Shown: piece after piece, positions 8,816 through 16,300 of the stretch | How positions within the stretch are numbered: the first letter of the stretch is position 1 | Layout of the letters: every line of letters starts with the position of its first letter | From: CAZUXY01 sp964624235 | GTDB taxonomy: Bacteria > Spirochaetota > UBA4802 > UBA5368 | Length of the DNA: 64,000 nucleotides | Direction: 5' to 3' | NCBI GenBank assembly: GCA_964624235.1 | Contig: CAZUXY010000007.1 | Coordinates: 23,748 to 87,747, forward strand | Made by a program: the position numbers and the translations under genes | Notes under the pieces: generated by a model | What the model was told of the DNA's origin: nothing | Database searches by the model: none | The model's input: only the letters and a program-made list of their open reading frames with translations

Positions 8816-8843
8816 ATTATAATATTTAAATCATATATGTCCA
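8816..8843 (-). promoter_or_regulatory. Sigma70-type promoter of the acyl-CoA synthetase
   Basis: On the minus strand, TGGACA (8843-8838) is followed after 16 bases by a perfect TATAAT (8821-8816). The transcript would start near 8809, about 48 bases before the ATG at 8761. Confidence 0.65.
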
Positions 8844-8876
8844 TTATTAAAAGAAACCGGATTATGCAAGAAAAAT

Positions 8877-8888
8877 ACGAGCGCTCGT
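8877..8888. repeat. Perfect 12-bp palindrome upstream of acyl-CoA synthetase promoter
   Basis: ACGAGCGCTCGT reads the same on both strands and sits 33 bases upstream of the -35 box of the acyl-CoA synthetase promoter, where an activator or repressor could bind. It stands out by GC content within an AT-rich stretch. Confidence 0.4.
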
Positions 8889-9136
8889 TTTATTTTATAA
8901 ACAAATCCCTTATTACCTTTCTTAACAAGAAACATCTGTTTGTGGGCGATGCCGAATAAAATACCACTGTGATTTCTTCCCGGTAGATTGCTCTATACAA
9001 ACCGGTAATATCATACAGGCAACGGAAATAATGCCGGAGGGGGTACGGCCGGTATTTTATAGATACAATATGATTCTATGCACGCGTCACGTGTCACACT
9101 GCTCCCATGATGCTCTTACTGCGACCAGAGCGCATT

Positions 9137-9646
9137 TTATTTCATGTGATCGATGAACTCCTCCATCCATTGAACAAGAAAGGTATAGTACTGTATTCCG
9201 AAATCCAGGGTCTTTAACCGATAGGTATTGTTCTCCGTTCGTTTAAGATGTTTTTTATAATCCACCAGGTCTTCCACGCGCAGGCGGACCTCGTTCTTGT
9301 AATTCTCCAGCTGTTCCCTGCGTCTATCACGGTCCAGGTGCGTGTAGAAAAAAATCTTCAACAGGGCCTCGTCTCTTATCTTCGAAAGGGCCGGCCGTTT
9401 CCCTAACCATTTAACGAAGGCCTTTTTTCCCATCTGGGTAATGGAATAGCGGTTCTTCAGCCGGCCTCCCTCGACCGATTGGTCCATCACCACCATACCC
9501 TCCTTTTCAAGCTTCTGGAAAGCCGGGTAGATGCTGCCGGGGCTGGTGTTAAAAAAGAAATCCGTACTTTGCTCCATATGCTTCTTGATCTCATACCCGG
9601 TTTTGGGCCCGTCCATCAGAAATCCCAGCAAAATTTTATCCTGCAT
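9137..9646 (-). CDS. PadR family transcriptional regulator
   Basis: The 169-residue protein has the N-terminal PadR winged helix (LLGFLMDGPKTGYEIKKHM, then SPGSIYPAFQKLEKEGMV, about 6-56) and a C-terminal alpha-helical Vir_act-type dimerisation domain. PadR proteins usually repress a nearby transporter or catabolic gene in response to a phenolic or hydrophobic ligand. The divergent neighbour is a penicillin-acylase-family lipoprotein, the most likely target. An inverted repeat lies 25 bases upstream of the start. Confidence 0.93.
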   Translation of the reverse strand: MQDKILLGFLMDGPKTGYEIKKHMEQSTDFFFNTSPGSIYPAFQKLEKEGMVVMDQSVEGGRLKNRYSITQMGKKAFVKWLGKRPALSKIRDEALLKIFFYTHLDRDRRREQLENYKNEVRLRVEDLVDYKKHLKRTENNTYRLKTLDFGIQYYTFLVQWMEEFIDHMK

Positions 9647-9670
9647 ATATTCCTCTGTAATATACCAAAT

Positions 9671-9697
9671 CGATATATGTTGTAAAATTCCATATCG
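9671..9697. promoter_or_regulatory. Candidate PadR operator
   Basis: CGATAT (9671-9676) and ATATCG (9692-9697) form a perfect inverted repeat with 15 bases between, just upstream of padR, in the divergent region before the acylase. The position suits autoregulation; binding is inferred. Confidence 0.4.
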
Positions 9698-9801
9698 TAC
9701 TAAAAGTCAACAAATATTTGATTTTATCGGTAAAATAATAACACTTCGGCCGGGTCGGTCCTCATGAAAGAGCCGCGGCTGACCGTCATGGTTAATTTAC
9801 C

Positions 9802-9832
9802 TTGACTCGTTGTATTCGATACTCACTATATT
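9802..9832 (+). promoter_or_regulatory. Possible promoter of the lipoprotein acylase
   Basis: TTGACT (9802-9807) and TATATT (9827-9832) flank a 19-base spacer, a little long for sigma70. It would give a leader of about 30 bases before the ATG at 9868. Confidence 0.35.
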
Positions 9833-9867
9833 CATCATGGCTATACTGCCGGTTGTTTTCGGTTAAA

Positions 9868-12375
9868 ATGAAAAGGAAATTTATTTTTACCACGATCATT
9901 GCGGCCGTGTGTGTTTCTGTTCTTTTTACCGGTTGCCGGGTACTGTTTAAAACGGCTTTTAACCCCGAAGACCCCGATCAGGCAAAGATAGCGGTACACG
10001 GCATCCGGGACCGCGTTACAATCAGAAGAGATTCTTTAGGCATCCCCTATATCGAAGCCGGCAGCGAACACGACCTCTTCTACGCGGCCGGCTACGCCAC
10101 GGCGGCGGACCGGCTGTGGCAAATGACGGTCATGAAGATGGCCATACAGGGCAGGCTTTCAGAAATAGCGGGAGATGAGGCGTTATACATGGATGTTTTC
10201 GCCCGCACCCTCGATATCAAATCGCCGGTTGAACGGGCCATGAAACTCCTCGACCGGCGGTCCAGATCCGTTCTGGAATCCTTCGCAGCGGGAGTAAACG
10301 CCTGGACAGCGACACACGACCGCCTGCCGTTTGAGTTTATGATTACACGCCACCACCCGGAGCCGTGGCAGCCCCGGGACTCGCTGTATGTATTCGCCAT
10401 GATGAACCTTATGATCTCCTATAACTTTCTTGAGGAACTGAATTACCTGATCCTGGCCGGCAGGCTCGGATACAGAAAGGCGGCATATCTGTTCCCCATA
10501 TACCCGGACGAACCCCTGCCACTGGATGAAGCGGAAAAATTCAAACCATTCGCAGAAGGTCCCGCCCTGCTTTCACCTGCAGACCTGGAACGCCTTGAAT
10601 CTTCTGTTCGCCGTCTTATTCCCCGGAACATACCCGCGTCCAATAACTGGGCGGTTTCAGGAAGGCTTACCGCACGCGGCAGGACCATACTCGCGAACGA
10701 TACACACCTGGGACTCATTATTCCTTCCCCCTGGATCATAATGCACCTCAAGTGTCCTACCTACGAAGCCGCCGGTGTTACCGTCCCCGGTGCCCCGGTG
10801 ATATGCCTGGGTTCAAACGGCACTATCGCCTGGGGGGTCACCATGGTGCTGGCGGACAGCCAGGATCTTTATATCGAGAGAGTTCGTACGGAACAAGGGA
10901 ACCGTTCATATCTTTACCGTGGCCGGTGGCTGCCGGTGGAGGAAAGAGCCGAAACTTTCAGGATACGGGGTGAAGCGCCAGTAACCATAAAACTCGGCGC
11001 CACCCGGCACGGCGTTATTTTAAACGATGCACTGAAAAGAATCCCCCGGGGTTCTGATATTTTTGTCCAGCCCATGGCCGTTTCCCCCTCCTATGCCCTG
11101 GCAATGCGATGGGCCATCGAGGGAATGGAAGACACCATCAGGGGGTTCTACGAACTGGGAAGGTCTCGCAGCGTCGGCGAAGCCCGCAGATCCATTTCGA
11201 TGATACGCAGCATCTATCTTAATTTTATCTTCGGGGACAGTACATCGATAGCCTGGCAGGTATCCGGGGCCTATCCCATGAGGATAAAAGGAAAGGGACT
11301 TTTCCCCTCACCCGGGTGGAACGGCGAATACGAGTGGGAGAGGTTCCTTCCCTTCGAGCGGCACCCATGGAAGCTCAATCCCCGCGAGGGGTTTCTCTGC
11401 ACCGCCAACGAGCGGACTGTTCCCAGAGAGCACGGTGCGGTTTATTCATCATCATGGTATTCCCCCTTCAGGGCAGACCTGATACGACAACGCCTTTCAC
11501 AGACGGGAAAAGCTGACACCGCGCAGATGATAAAACTGCAAACCGACCAGATCTCGCCGGCGGTTGAAAAACTTCAGTCACTCCTTTACGGAAGCGATGA
11601 ATCGAAAAACATAAGAAAGATCATCGCGGCCTGGACTGATACCAAAGCGCGGAACAATGCCCTTGAAGCTCTCGCGTTCCTGGATGAAAAGAGATTCAGC
11701 GGTATCATGGACAGGGACTCCGCTCCTGCCGCCGTTATGGGTGCATTTCTCCATGAATTCACCCGAATCACTTTCATGGACGAGCTCGGCCCGGCTGACG
11801 GCATACCGTGGAAGGCTTTTGTGACCGCCAACGCCGCTTCTTATAGTGCGCCGGAAGACCATCTTTTTGTCCGTAAAGACTCTCCCTTTTTTGACGACAC
11901 CTCTACCCCGCTAAAGGAAACCAGGGCGCACTGCATTGCAAGGGCCCTGGCGGCTTCCATCGAACTCTGTGTGAGGCTTATGGGCAAGGACCGGGGGAAC
12001 TGGAAGTGGGGAAAGATACACACCTATCACTGGCGCCACGACATAGCAAAGAAAGTGAAATTGCTGTCGTACCTCCTTAACCGGGGTCCCTGCCCGGCAG
12101 GGGGAGGGGTACACACCTTGAACGTTTCCGGTTTTTTATGGGGAAAGGATTTCACCACTGAATGGATACCCGCCATGCGCTTCATCGCGGATTTCGGATT
12201 ACAGGAACCTTTCTTTCTTATCTCCACGCCCGGACAATCGGGCGATCCGGCAAGCCCGCACTACGACGACATGATCCCTTATTTCCTGAAAGGTGACAAT
12301 CACCCGTTGCCGTTCGGCAGAACCGCCGTGGATACCCAGTACCGAAACACGATCATGCTGATCCCCGCACCCTAG
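9868..12375 (+). CDS. Penicillin acylase family protein, predicted lipoprotein
   Basis: Ntn-hydrolase precursor that cleaves amide bonds (beta-lactam side chains, acyl-homoserine lactones or related amides) after self-processing into alpha and beta chains. I start at the ATG at 9868: MKRKFIFTT... gives a clean signal peptide with lipobox LFTGC (Cys23). The 66 bases upstream stay open but lack a start context. The 835-residue product has the alpha-chain motif GYATAADRLWQM (75-86) and the new N-terminal nucleophile Ser258 in PASNNWAVSG. The end shows the family's GQSG..S.HY pattern. It is divergent from the PadR gene. A paralogue lies at 16301. The substrate is unknown. Confidence 0.92.
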   Translation: MKRKFIFTTIIAAVCVSVLFTGCRVLFKTAFNPEDPDQAKIAVHGIRDRVTIRRDSLGIPYIEAGSEHDLFYAAGYATAADRLWQMTVMKMAIQGRLSEIAGDEALYMDVFARTLDIKSPVERAMKLLDRRSRSVLESFAAGVNAWTATHDRLPFEFMITRHHPEPWQPRDSLYVFAMMNLMISYNFLEELNYLILAGRLGYRKAAYLFPIYPDEPLPLDEAEKFKPFAEGPALLSPADLERLESSVRRLIPRNIPASNNWAVSGRLTARGRTILANDTHLGLIIPSPWIIMHLKCPTYEAAGVTVPGAPVICLGSNGTIAWGVTMVLADSQDLYIERVRTEQGNRSYLYRGRWLPVEERAETFRIRGEAPVTIKLGATRHGVILNDALKRIPRGSDIFVQPMAVSPSYALAMRWAIEGMEDTIRGFYELGRSRSVGEARRSISMIRSIYLNFIFGDSTSIAWQVSGAYPMRIKGKGLFPSPGWNGEYEWERFLPFERHPWKLNPREGFLCTANERTVPREHGAVYSSSWYSPFRADLIRQRLSQTGKADTAQMIKLQTDQISPAVEKLQSLLYGSDESKNIRKIIAAWTDTKARNNALEALAFLDEKRFSGIMDRDSAPAAVMGAFLHEFTRITFMDELGPADGIPWKAFVTANAASYSAPEDHLFVRKDSPFFDDTSTPLKETRAHCIARALAASIELCVRLMGKDRGNWKWGKIHTYHWRHDIAKKVKLLSYLLNRGPCPAGGGVHTLNVSGFLWGKDFTTEWIPAMRFIADFGLQEPFFLISTPGQSGDPASPHYDDMIPYFLKGDNHPLPFGRTAVDTQYRNTIMLIPAP

Positions 12376-12392
12376 TGTTTCGTTACTGATCG

Positions 12393-12404
12393 CACCCATG
12401 GGTG
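12393..12404. repeat. 12-bp palindrome between convergent genes
   Basis: CACCCATGGGTG is a perfect palindrome in the 49-base gap between the convergent acylase and LapA-like genes. It may be part of a weak bidirectional terminator; there is no adjacent T-run. Confidence 0.25.
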
Positions 12405-12424
12405 GGAAAGCGCCGGCTGAACTC

Positions 12425-12643
12425 TCAAGAGTCCTTTAACTGTTTTTTTCTCCTGAGATTGCCGATTCCTTTGGCGCCGTATCCGAAAATGAACCCGACA
12501 ACGAATATCGCATAGATGAGCAGAACCAGCGGCAATGCCGGTTTCCAGAATACCAGGTCCACTTCCACCGTCTGAGTATTATTAACTGAAAAGACAGCAA
12601 GCACAATAACCAGAACCGCAACAGCAATGGTCTTAGGCTTCAA
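12425..12643 (-). CDS. LapA-domain (DUF1049) small membrane protein
   Basis: Two transmembrane segments (about residues 4-20 and 30-52) followed by a basic tail (NLRRKKQLKD). Between them sits the NNTQTVEVDLVFWKPALP pattern typical of the lipopolysaccharide assembly protein A domain. I choose the TTG at 12643 because GGAGGG lies eight bases upstream and the family begins directly at its first membrane helix, giving 72 residues. In-frame ATGs at 12712 and 12745 would add 23 or 34 residues. The first has only a weak AGG site. E. coli LapA works with LapB in controlling LpxC turnover; no lapB is adjacent here. Confidence 0.75.
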   Translation of the reverse strand: MKPKTIAVAVLVIVLAVFSVNNTQTVEVDLVFWKPALPLVLLIYAIFVVGFIFGYGAKGIGNLRRKKQLKDS

Positions 12644-12922
12644 CGGGAATTCCCTCCATAGTTGCTCATATAATATACTATCGCCTGTGAAAGCCGCGAT
12701 AAACTGTTCCATAATATACCTGACCGCCGGGGCGGGCAATAACATTTAATGGAGTAAGATGAGACAAAAAAGATAATGTTAATGATTAATCCGTATAACC
12801 AGGGCACAGGGTCTTTCAATGTACCCATGTAAACCGAACGAGCTAAAAATCATTGACAAACCCAGAGAATCCTATTCTGTCACTTTATCACCATCTCTAC
12901 AGTAAGGCGAGTCGACCATATA

Positions 12923-13591
12923 ATGCAATCCATCAACGGCACCACCGCGGAAAATCCTACTCACGATTCCTTTCACAGTGTGACGCACGAACAGGCGCCT
13001 CAATGCGCCAGGATGTTCATGCGGGCGTTCTTTAACGATCCGATGCTCGAGTATATGTACCCTGAAGAGGAGCTACGCCGTAAACGTGGGCATATCCCTT
13101 TCGAATTCACCATTAATATGATCATTTCTTACGGCACCTGCATTGCGACCTCACCGGCCATGGAGGGCGCATTGTTGTTCACGTTATCGGACTCTCCTTT
13201 TTTTTCGTTTCTTTCGCAGCTGCGCCATTGTATAATCAGCTACTTTTTCGCAATGGGGCTCAGCCCCGGGATCCGAGGGATTAAGTACGACAATATTACC
13301 AGGAACATGCACGGCAGACTGATGAAAAAGCGTCACCTGTACCTTTCAGCCCTGGCGGTCGATTCTCACCTCCAAAAGCGGGGTTTGTCCCGTCCGCTGA
13401 TGGTTTTCCTAATCGAAAAGGCGGCGATGATGGATCTGCCGATATACCTTGAGACCACCTATCGGGGGAACATCGATTATTACCGGCAGTTCGGCTTTTC
13501 GGTGCTCGATGAACACCGTATTACCGACGACGGATTCTATGTATGGCCGATGTTGTTAAGCGCTGACCGGCATATTACGGCCGGAAGATAA
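12923..13591 (+). CDS. GNAT family N-acetyltransferase
   Basis: 222-residue protein with the GNAT acetyl-CoA-binding core LYLSALAVDSHLQKRGLSRPLM (about 141-162, a variant of the V-x-x-x-x-R/Q-x-x-G-x-G/A loop) and the late YLETTYRGNIDYYRQFGF motif. The latter is common in the fungal/bacterial GNAT group that includes puromycin N-acetyltransferase-like proteins. The substrate is unknown. It starts a plus-strand run with the DUF3795 protein (25 bp further) and a second GNAT protein. Confidence 0.88.
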   Translation: MQSINGTTAENPTHDSFHSVTHEQAPQCARMFMRAFFNDPMLEYMYPEEELRRKRGHIPFEFTINMIISYGTCIATSPAMEGALLFTLSDSPFFSFLSQLRHCIISYFFAMGLSPGIRGIKYDNITRNMHGRLMKKRHLYLSALAVDSHLQKRGLSRPLMVFLIEKAAMMDLPIYLETTYRGNIDYYRQFGFSVLDEHRITDDGFYVWPMLLSADRHITAGR

Positions 13592-13616
13592 TAACGCCAT
13601 AAGGGCTGCAGGAACT

Positions 13617-14069
13617 TTGCATATAGAATACCGAAAAATCCTGACCGTTCTTGCTCCCTGCGGCCTGAACTGTCTGAAGTGCATGGGGAACGTCGAAGGA
13701 GATATAAAGAAACACAGCCAGATGCTGCGCGAGCTGCTGGGAAATTTTGACGCCTACGCGGAGCGTTTTTCATCTTTCATGCCGGTTTTCAAACATTATC
13801 CCTCATTCAAAACGATGTTGGAACATTTCGGTTCAGGGACCTGTCGCGGGTGCCGTCAGGGTGATTGCAAATACCCGAACTGCGGCGTAGCGTCCTGCTA
13901 TAAAGAGAAAGGCGTGGACTTCTGCTTTCAGTGTGACGACTTTCCCTGCGACCGGACCGGTTTTGACCCGGACCTGCGTGCGCGATGGATCAGTATAAAC
14001 AGGCGCATGAAGGATATCGGTGTCGAAAAATACCACCATGAAACCAAAGATGTCCCGCGATACCGTTAA
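13617..14069 (+). CDS. DUF3795 cysteine-rich protein
   Basis: 150 residues starting at a TTG with AGGA four bases upstream. It shows the DUF3795 signature: an early CGLNCLKC (15-22), then CRGCRQGDCKYPNCGVASCYKEKGVDFC segments and CDDFPC. Ten or more cysteines in CxxC-like pairs suggest zinc or an iron-sulfur cluster. The family's function is unknown. It lies between two GNAT acetyltransferases (25 and 12 bp spacings), so the three are probably one transcript. Confidence 0.82.
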   Translation: MHIEYRKILTVLAPCGLNCLKCMGNVEGDIKKHSQMLRELLGNFDAYAERFSSFMPVFKHYPSFKTMLEHFGSGTCRGCRQGDCKYPNCGVASCYKEKGVDFCFQCDDFPCDRTGFDPDLRARWISINRRMKDIGVEKYHHETKDVPRYR

Positions 14070-14081
14070 ACCGGAAAATTC

Positions 14082-14600
14082 ATGGACAGTGCGGAAATCA
14101 GACTCCTTTCGACCACCACTGAATTTGAAGAAGCCGTAAAGTTAATCAGGGAATCCTTTCGCACCGTGGCTGATGCGTTCGGCCTCAATGAGACCAACTG
14201 CCCGACCCACCCTTCGTTCATGACACTGGAAAGGCTCAAGATGCTGCAGCAGAAGGGCGGCCTCCTCTACGGACTGTTTGCAGCGCACAAGCAGATTGGG
14301 AACGTAGCACTGGAACCAGGCGGCGGAAAACTGTACTATCTGGAAAGACTCGCGGTATTGCCTCCATACCGGTGTTGCGGCCATGGCGGTACACTGCTGG
14401 AATTTGCCCTTCGGGAAACGAAGAGCCGCGGCGGAGAAAAAGTCTCCATAGGTGTCATCGACGCGGACACACACTTGAAGGAATGGTATACACGGCGGGG
14501 ATTCAAGAAAACAGGCACCCGCCGGTTCGACCATCTGCCTTTCACCGTGTGCTTCATGGATATAGTCCTTGACTGCCGGTATCGTGCGGACCGGAACTGA
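14082..14600 (+). CDS. GNAT family N-acetyltransferase
   Basis: 172 residues with a clear acetyl-CoA loop: YYLERLAVLPPYRCCGHGGTLL (about 85-106), followed by IGVIDADTHLKEWYTRRGFKKTG, the usual beta-bulge end of a GNAT fold. Length and motif order are normal. It is the third gene of a short plus-strand run. The substrate is not evident. Confidence 0.9.
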   Translation: MDSAEIRLLSTTTEFEEAVKLIRESFRTVADAFGLNETNCPTHPSFMTLERLKMLQQKGGLLYGLFAAHKQIGNVALEPGGGKLYYLERLAVLPPYRCCGHGGTLLEFALRETKSRGGEKVSIGVIDADTHLKEWYTRRGFKKTGTRRFDHLPFTVCFMDIVLDCRYRADRN

Positions 14601-14725
14601 ACCTGTTACCTTACACAGAACTTTCTCCATACTGGCGATAAGGCCGGGTAAATCGGCAAACCGGCCGTATGGTTTTTTTAATCTTATTTATTATATTTAA
14701 TTACTATCAGGAAAGCATGAAATGT

Positions 14726-14772
14726 ACGTCATCCAGGCCATGGAAAAATCGTGTCATGAAATTGGATGACGT
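14726..14772. repeat. Perfect 10-bp inverted repeat upstream of ygbA-like gene
   Basis: ACGTCATCCA (14726-14735) and TGGATGACGT (14763-14772) are exact reverse complements, 27 bases apart, 67-113 bases before the ygbA-like ATG. They could form a leader hairpin or two half-sites of an operator. Confidence 0.55.
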
Positions 14773-14776
14773 CGTG

Positions 14777-14797
14777 CATTGATGTAAACATGCAATG
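14777..14797. promoter_or_regulatory. Near-palindromic operator candidate before ygbA-like gene
   Basis: CATTG-ATGT-AA-ACAT-G-CAATG is a palindrome with one unpaired base, ending 41 bases before the ATG at 14839. In enterobacteria ygbA belongs to the nitric-oxide (NsrR) response. This site is of a similar size to an NsrR box but does not match its consensus. Confidence 0.4.
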
Positions 14798-14838
14798 AAC
14801 GATTTACTACTGCGACGTGAGAAAAAACCGTCGAGAAA

Positions 14839-15126
14839 ATGATCGGCCTTTACTGCCGGGCGCATCACAGGGGCGCATTCATTCCCTGTGATGAATGCGC
14901 CGCGCTGCTGAACTATGCGCGGGAAAGGACCGCACGGTGCCGCTTCGGAGAGATGAAACCTGTCTGTTCCGAGTGCAGCGTTCATTGCTATAAACTGGAA
15001 ATGCGTGAACGCATGAAAAGGGTTATGCGCTACGCAGGCCCCCGCATGATATGGCATCACCCTCTGCTCGCCCTGCGCCACCTGGTCAGAAAAAGACGTG
15101 TTGTTCACCCTGCCCGGTTCGAATGA
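14839..15126 (+). CDS. YgbA-type nitrous oxide-stimulated promoter family protein
   Basis: 95 residues matching the YgbA_NO family throughout: YCRAHHRG near the start, CDECAALLNYARERTARCRFGEMKPVCSECSVHCY split over 17-51, then MRYAGPRMIWHHPLLALRHL. Seven cysteines in CxxC-type pairs and several His suggest a metal site. E. coli ygbA is induced by nitric oxide through NsrR; the molecular role is not known to me. Two inverted repeats lie just upstream, and cysteine synthase follows 142 bp downstream, which could fit repair or supply of thiols under nitrosative stress. Confidence 0.9.
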   Translation: MIGLYCRAHHRGAFIPCDECAALLNYARERTARCRFGEMKPVCSECSVHCYKLEMRERMKRVMRYAGPRMIWHHPLLALRHLVRKRRVVHPARFE

Positions 15127-15268
15127 TACCGGGATGCTTAAACAGGATCCCCTCCTTTTGCCGATATACCGAAACCGGCACCGTTTTCGGAAAAACATTG
15201 GACTATTCCCCGGTCTTTCCCTATTCTGAAATAATTACCGCATTACGATCACACGGAGATTTCACACC

Positions 15269-16204
15269 ATGAAAATATATGAAGACATTACCAAAACCGT
15301 AGGCAACACCCCGCTGGTTAGGCTTAACCGAATGGCCCATGGACTAACGGCCATGGTGGCCGTTAAACTCGAATCGTTCAACCCCGTCTCGTGCGTCAAG
15401 GAACGCATCGGTCTGGCAATGATCGAGGACGCTGAAAAGAAGGGCCTCCTGAAAAAAGGTTCGGTCATCATTGAACCCACCAGCGGCAATACCGGTATCG
15501 GCCTGGCCTTCACCGCCGCCGTAAAGGGATACCGGCTGATCCTCTCCATGCCTGAAACCATGAGCATTGAACGCCGCAAGCTCTTGAAATTCTTCGGCGC
15601 GGAACTGGTACTTACCCCCGGGGCAGAGGGGATGAAGGGCGCCATTGCCAGGGCCGAGGAACTGGCACGAACCATACCGGATGCTGTGATTATGCAGCAG
15701 TTCGAAAACCCGGCCAACCCCGAGATTCACCGTAAAACCACCGCCGAGGAGATTTGGCGCGACACCGACGGGAAGGTGGACTGCGTGGTGGCGGGTGTGG
15801 GAACCGGCGGGACCCTGACCGGCGTCGCCGAAGTCATAAAATCACGTAAAAAAGGATTTCGTGCGGTCGCGGTGGAACCCGCCGATTCCCCGGTACTGTC
15901 GGGAGGAAACCCGGGCCCTCATAAAATACAGGGCATAGGCGCGGGCTTCGTCCCAAAGGTGTTAAACCGGGATATAATCGACGAGATTCTGCGGGTGAGA
16001 AATGAAGACGCCGGCGATGCGGCACGCCGGCTCGCGCGTGAGGAAGGGATACTCGCGGGTATTTCCAGCGGCGCCGCGGTATGGGCGGCCCTGGAACTCG
16101 CGTCTAGGGAAGAGTATCGCGGCGGGCTCATCGTGGCCATACTGCCTGATACGGGGGAGCGGTACCTCTCGACATGGCTCTTCGACGACACTGCCACGGT
16201 ATGA
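15269..16204 (+). CDS. cysK: Cysteine synthase (O-acetylserine sulfhydrylase)
   Basis: PLP-dependent fold-type II enzyme that makes cysteine from O-acetylserine and sulfide. 311 residues, normal length. The PLP Lys is Lys44 in NPVSCVKERIG (usual form NP.SSVKDRIG), the substrate loop is EPTSGNTGIGLA (68-79 region), and the PLP phosphate loop is GVGTGGT. The ATG at 15269 is the only sensible start. The active-site neighbour SCVKE instead of SSVKD is a small deviation. CysM or cystathionine beta-synthase-like activity cannot be excluded. Confidence 0.94.
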   Translation: MKIYEDITKTVGNTPLVRLNRMAHGLTAMVAVKLESFNPVSCVKERIGLAMIEDAEKKGLLKKGSVIIEPTSGNTGIGLAFTAAVKGYRLILSMPETMSIERRKLLKFFGAELVLTPGAEGMKGAIARAEELARTIPDAVIMQQFENPANPEIHRKTTAEEIWRDTDGKVDCVVAGVGTGGTLTGVAEVIKSRKKGFRAVAVEPADSPVLSGGNPGPHKIQGIGAGFVPKVLNRDIIDEILRVRNEDAGDAARRLAREEGILAGISSGAAVWAALELASREEYRGGLIVAILPDTGERYLSTWLFDDTATV

Positions 16205-16300
16205 GCCATGATTTAAACATTGTAACTTTGTGAAAGAAGACGGAAAAGCCTGCAGGCGGTAATGCTTGTCTTATGATCAACAACCACAGGGGGATATAAG

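Larger units (their letters stand above)
8762..9136. other. Intergenic region with promoter and 12-bp palindrome
   Basis: No gene was seen in these 375 bases. They hold the promoter of the minus-strand acyl-CoA synthetase (8816-8843) and a perfect 12-bp palindrome at 8877-8888. The region next to the PadR stop has no obvious terminator hairpin with a T-run. Confidence 0.5.

Noticed and set aside
9802..9867. Upstream in-frame extension of the lipoprotein acylase
   Set aside because: It would put 22 residues before a clean signal peptide and begins at a TTG inside a likely -35 box.
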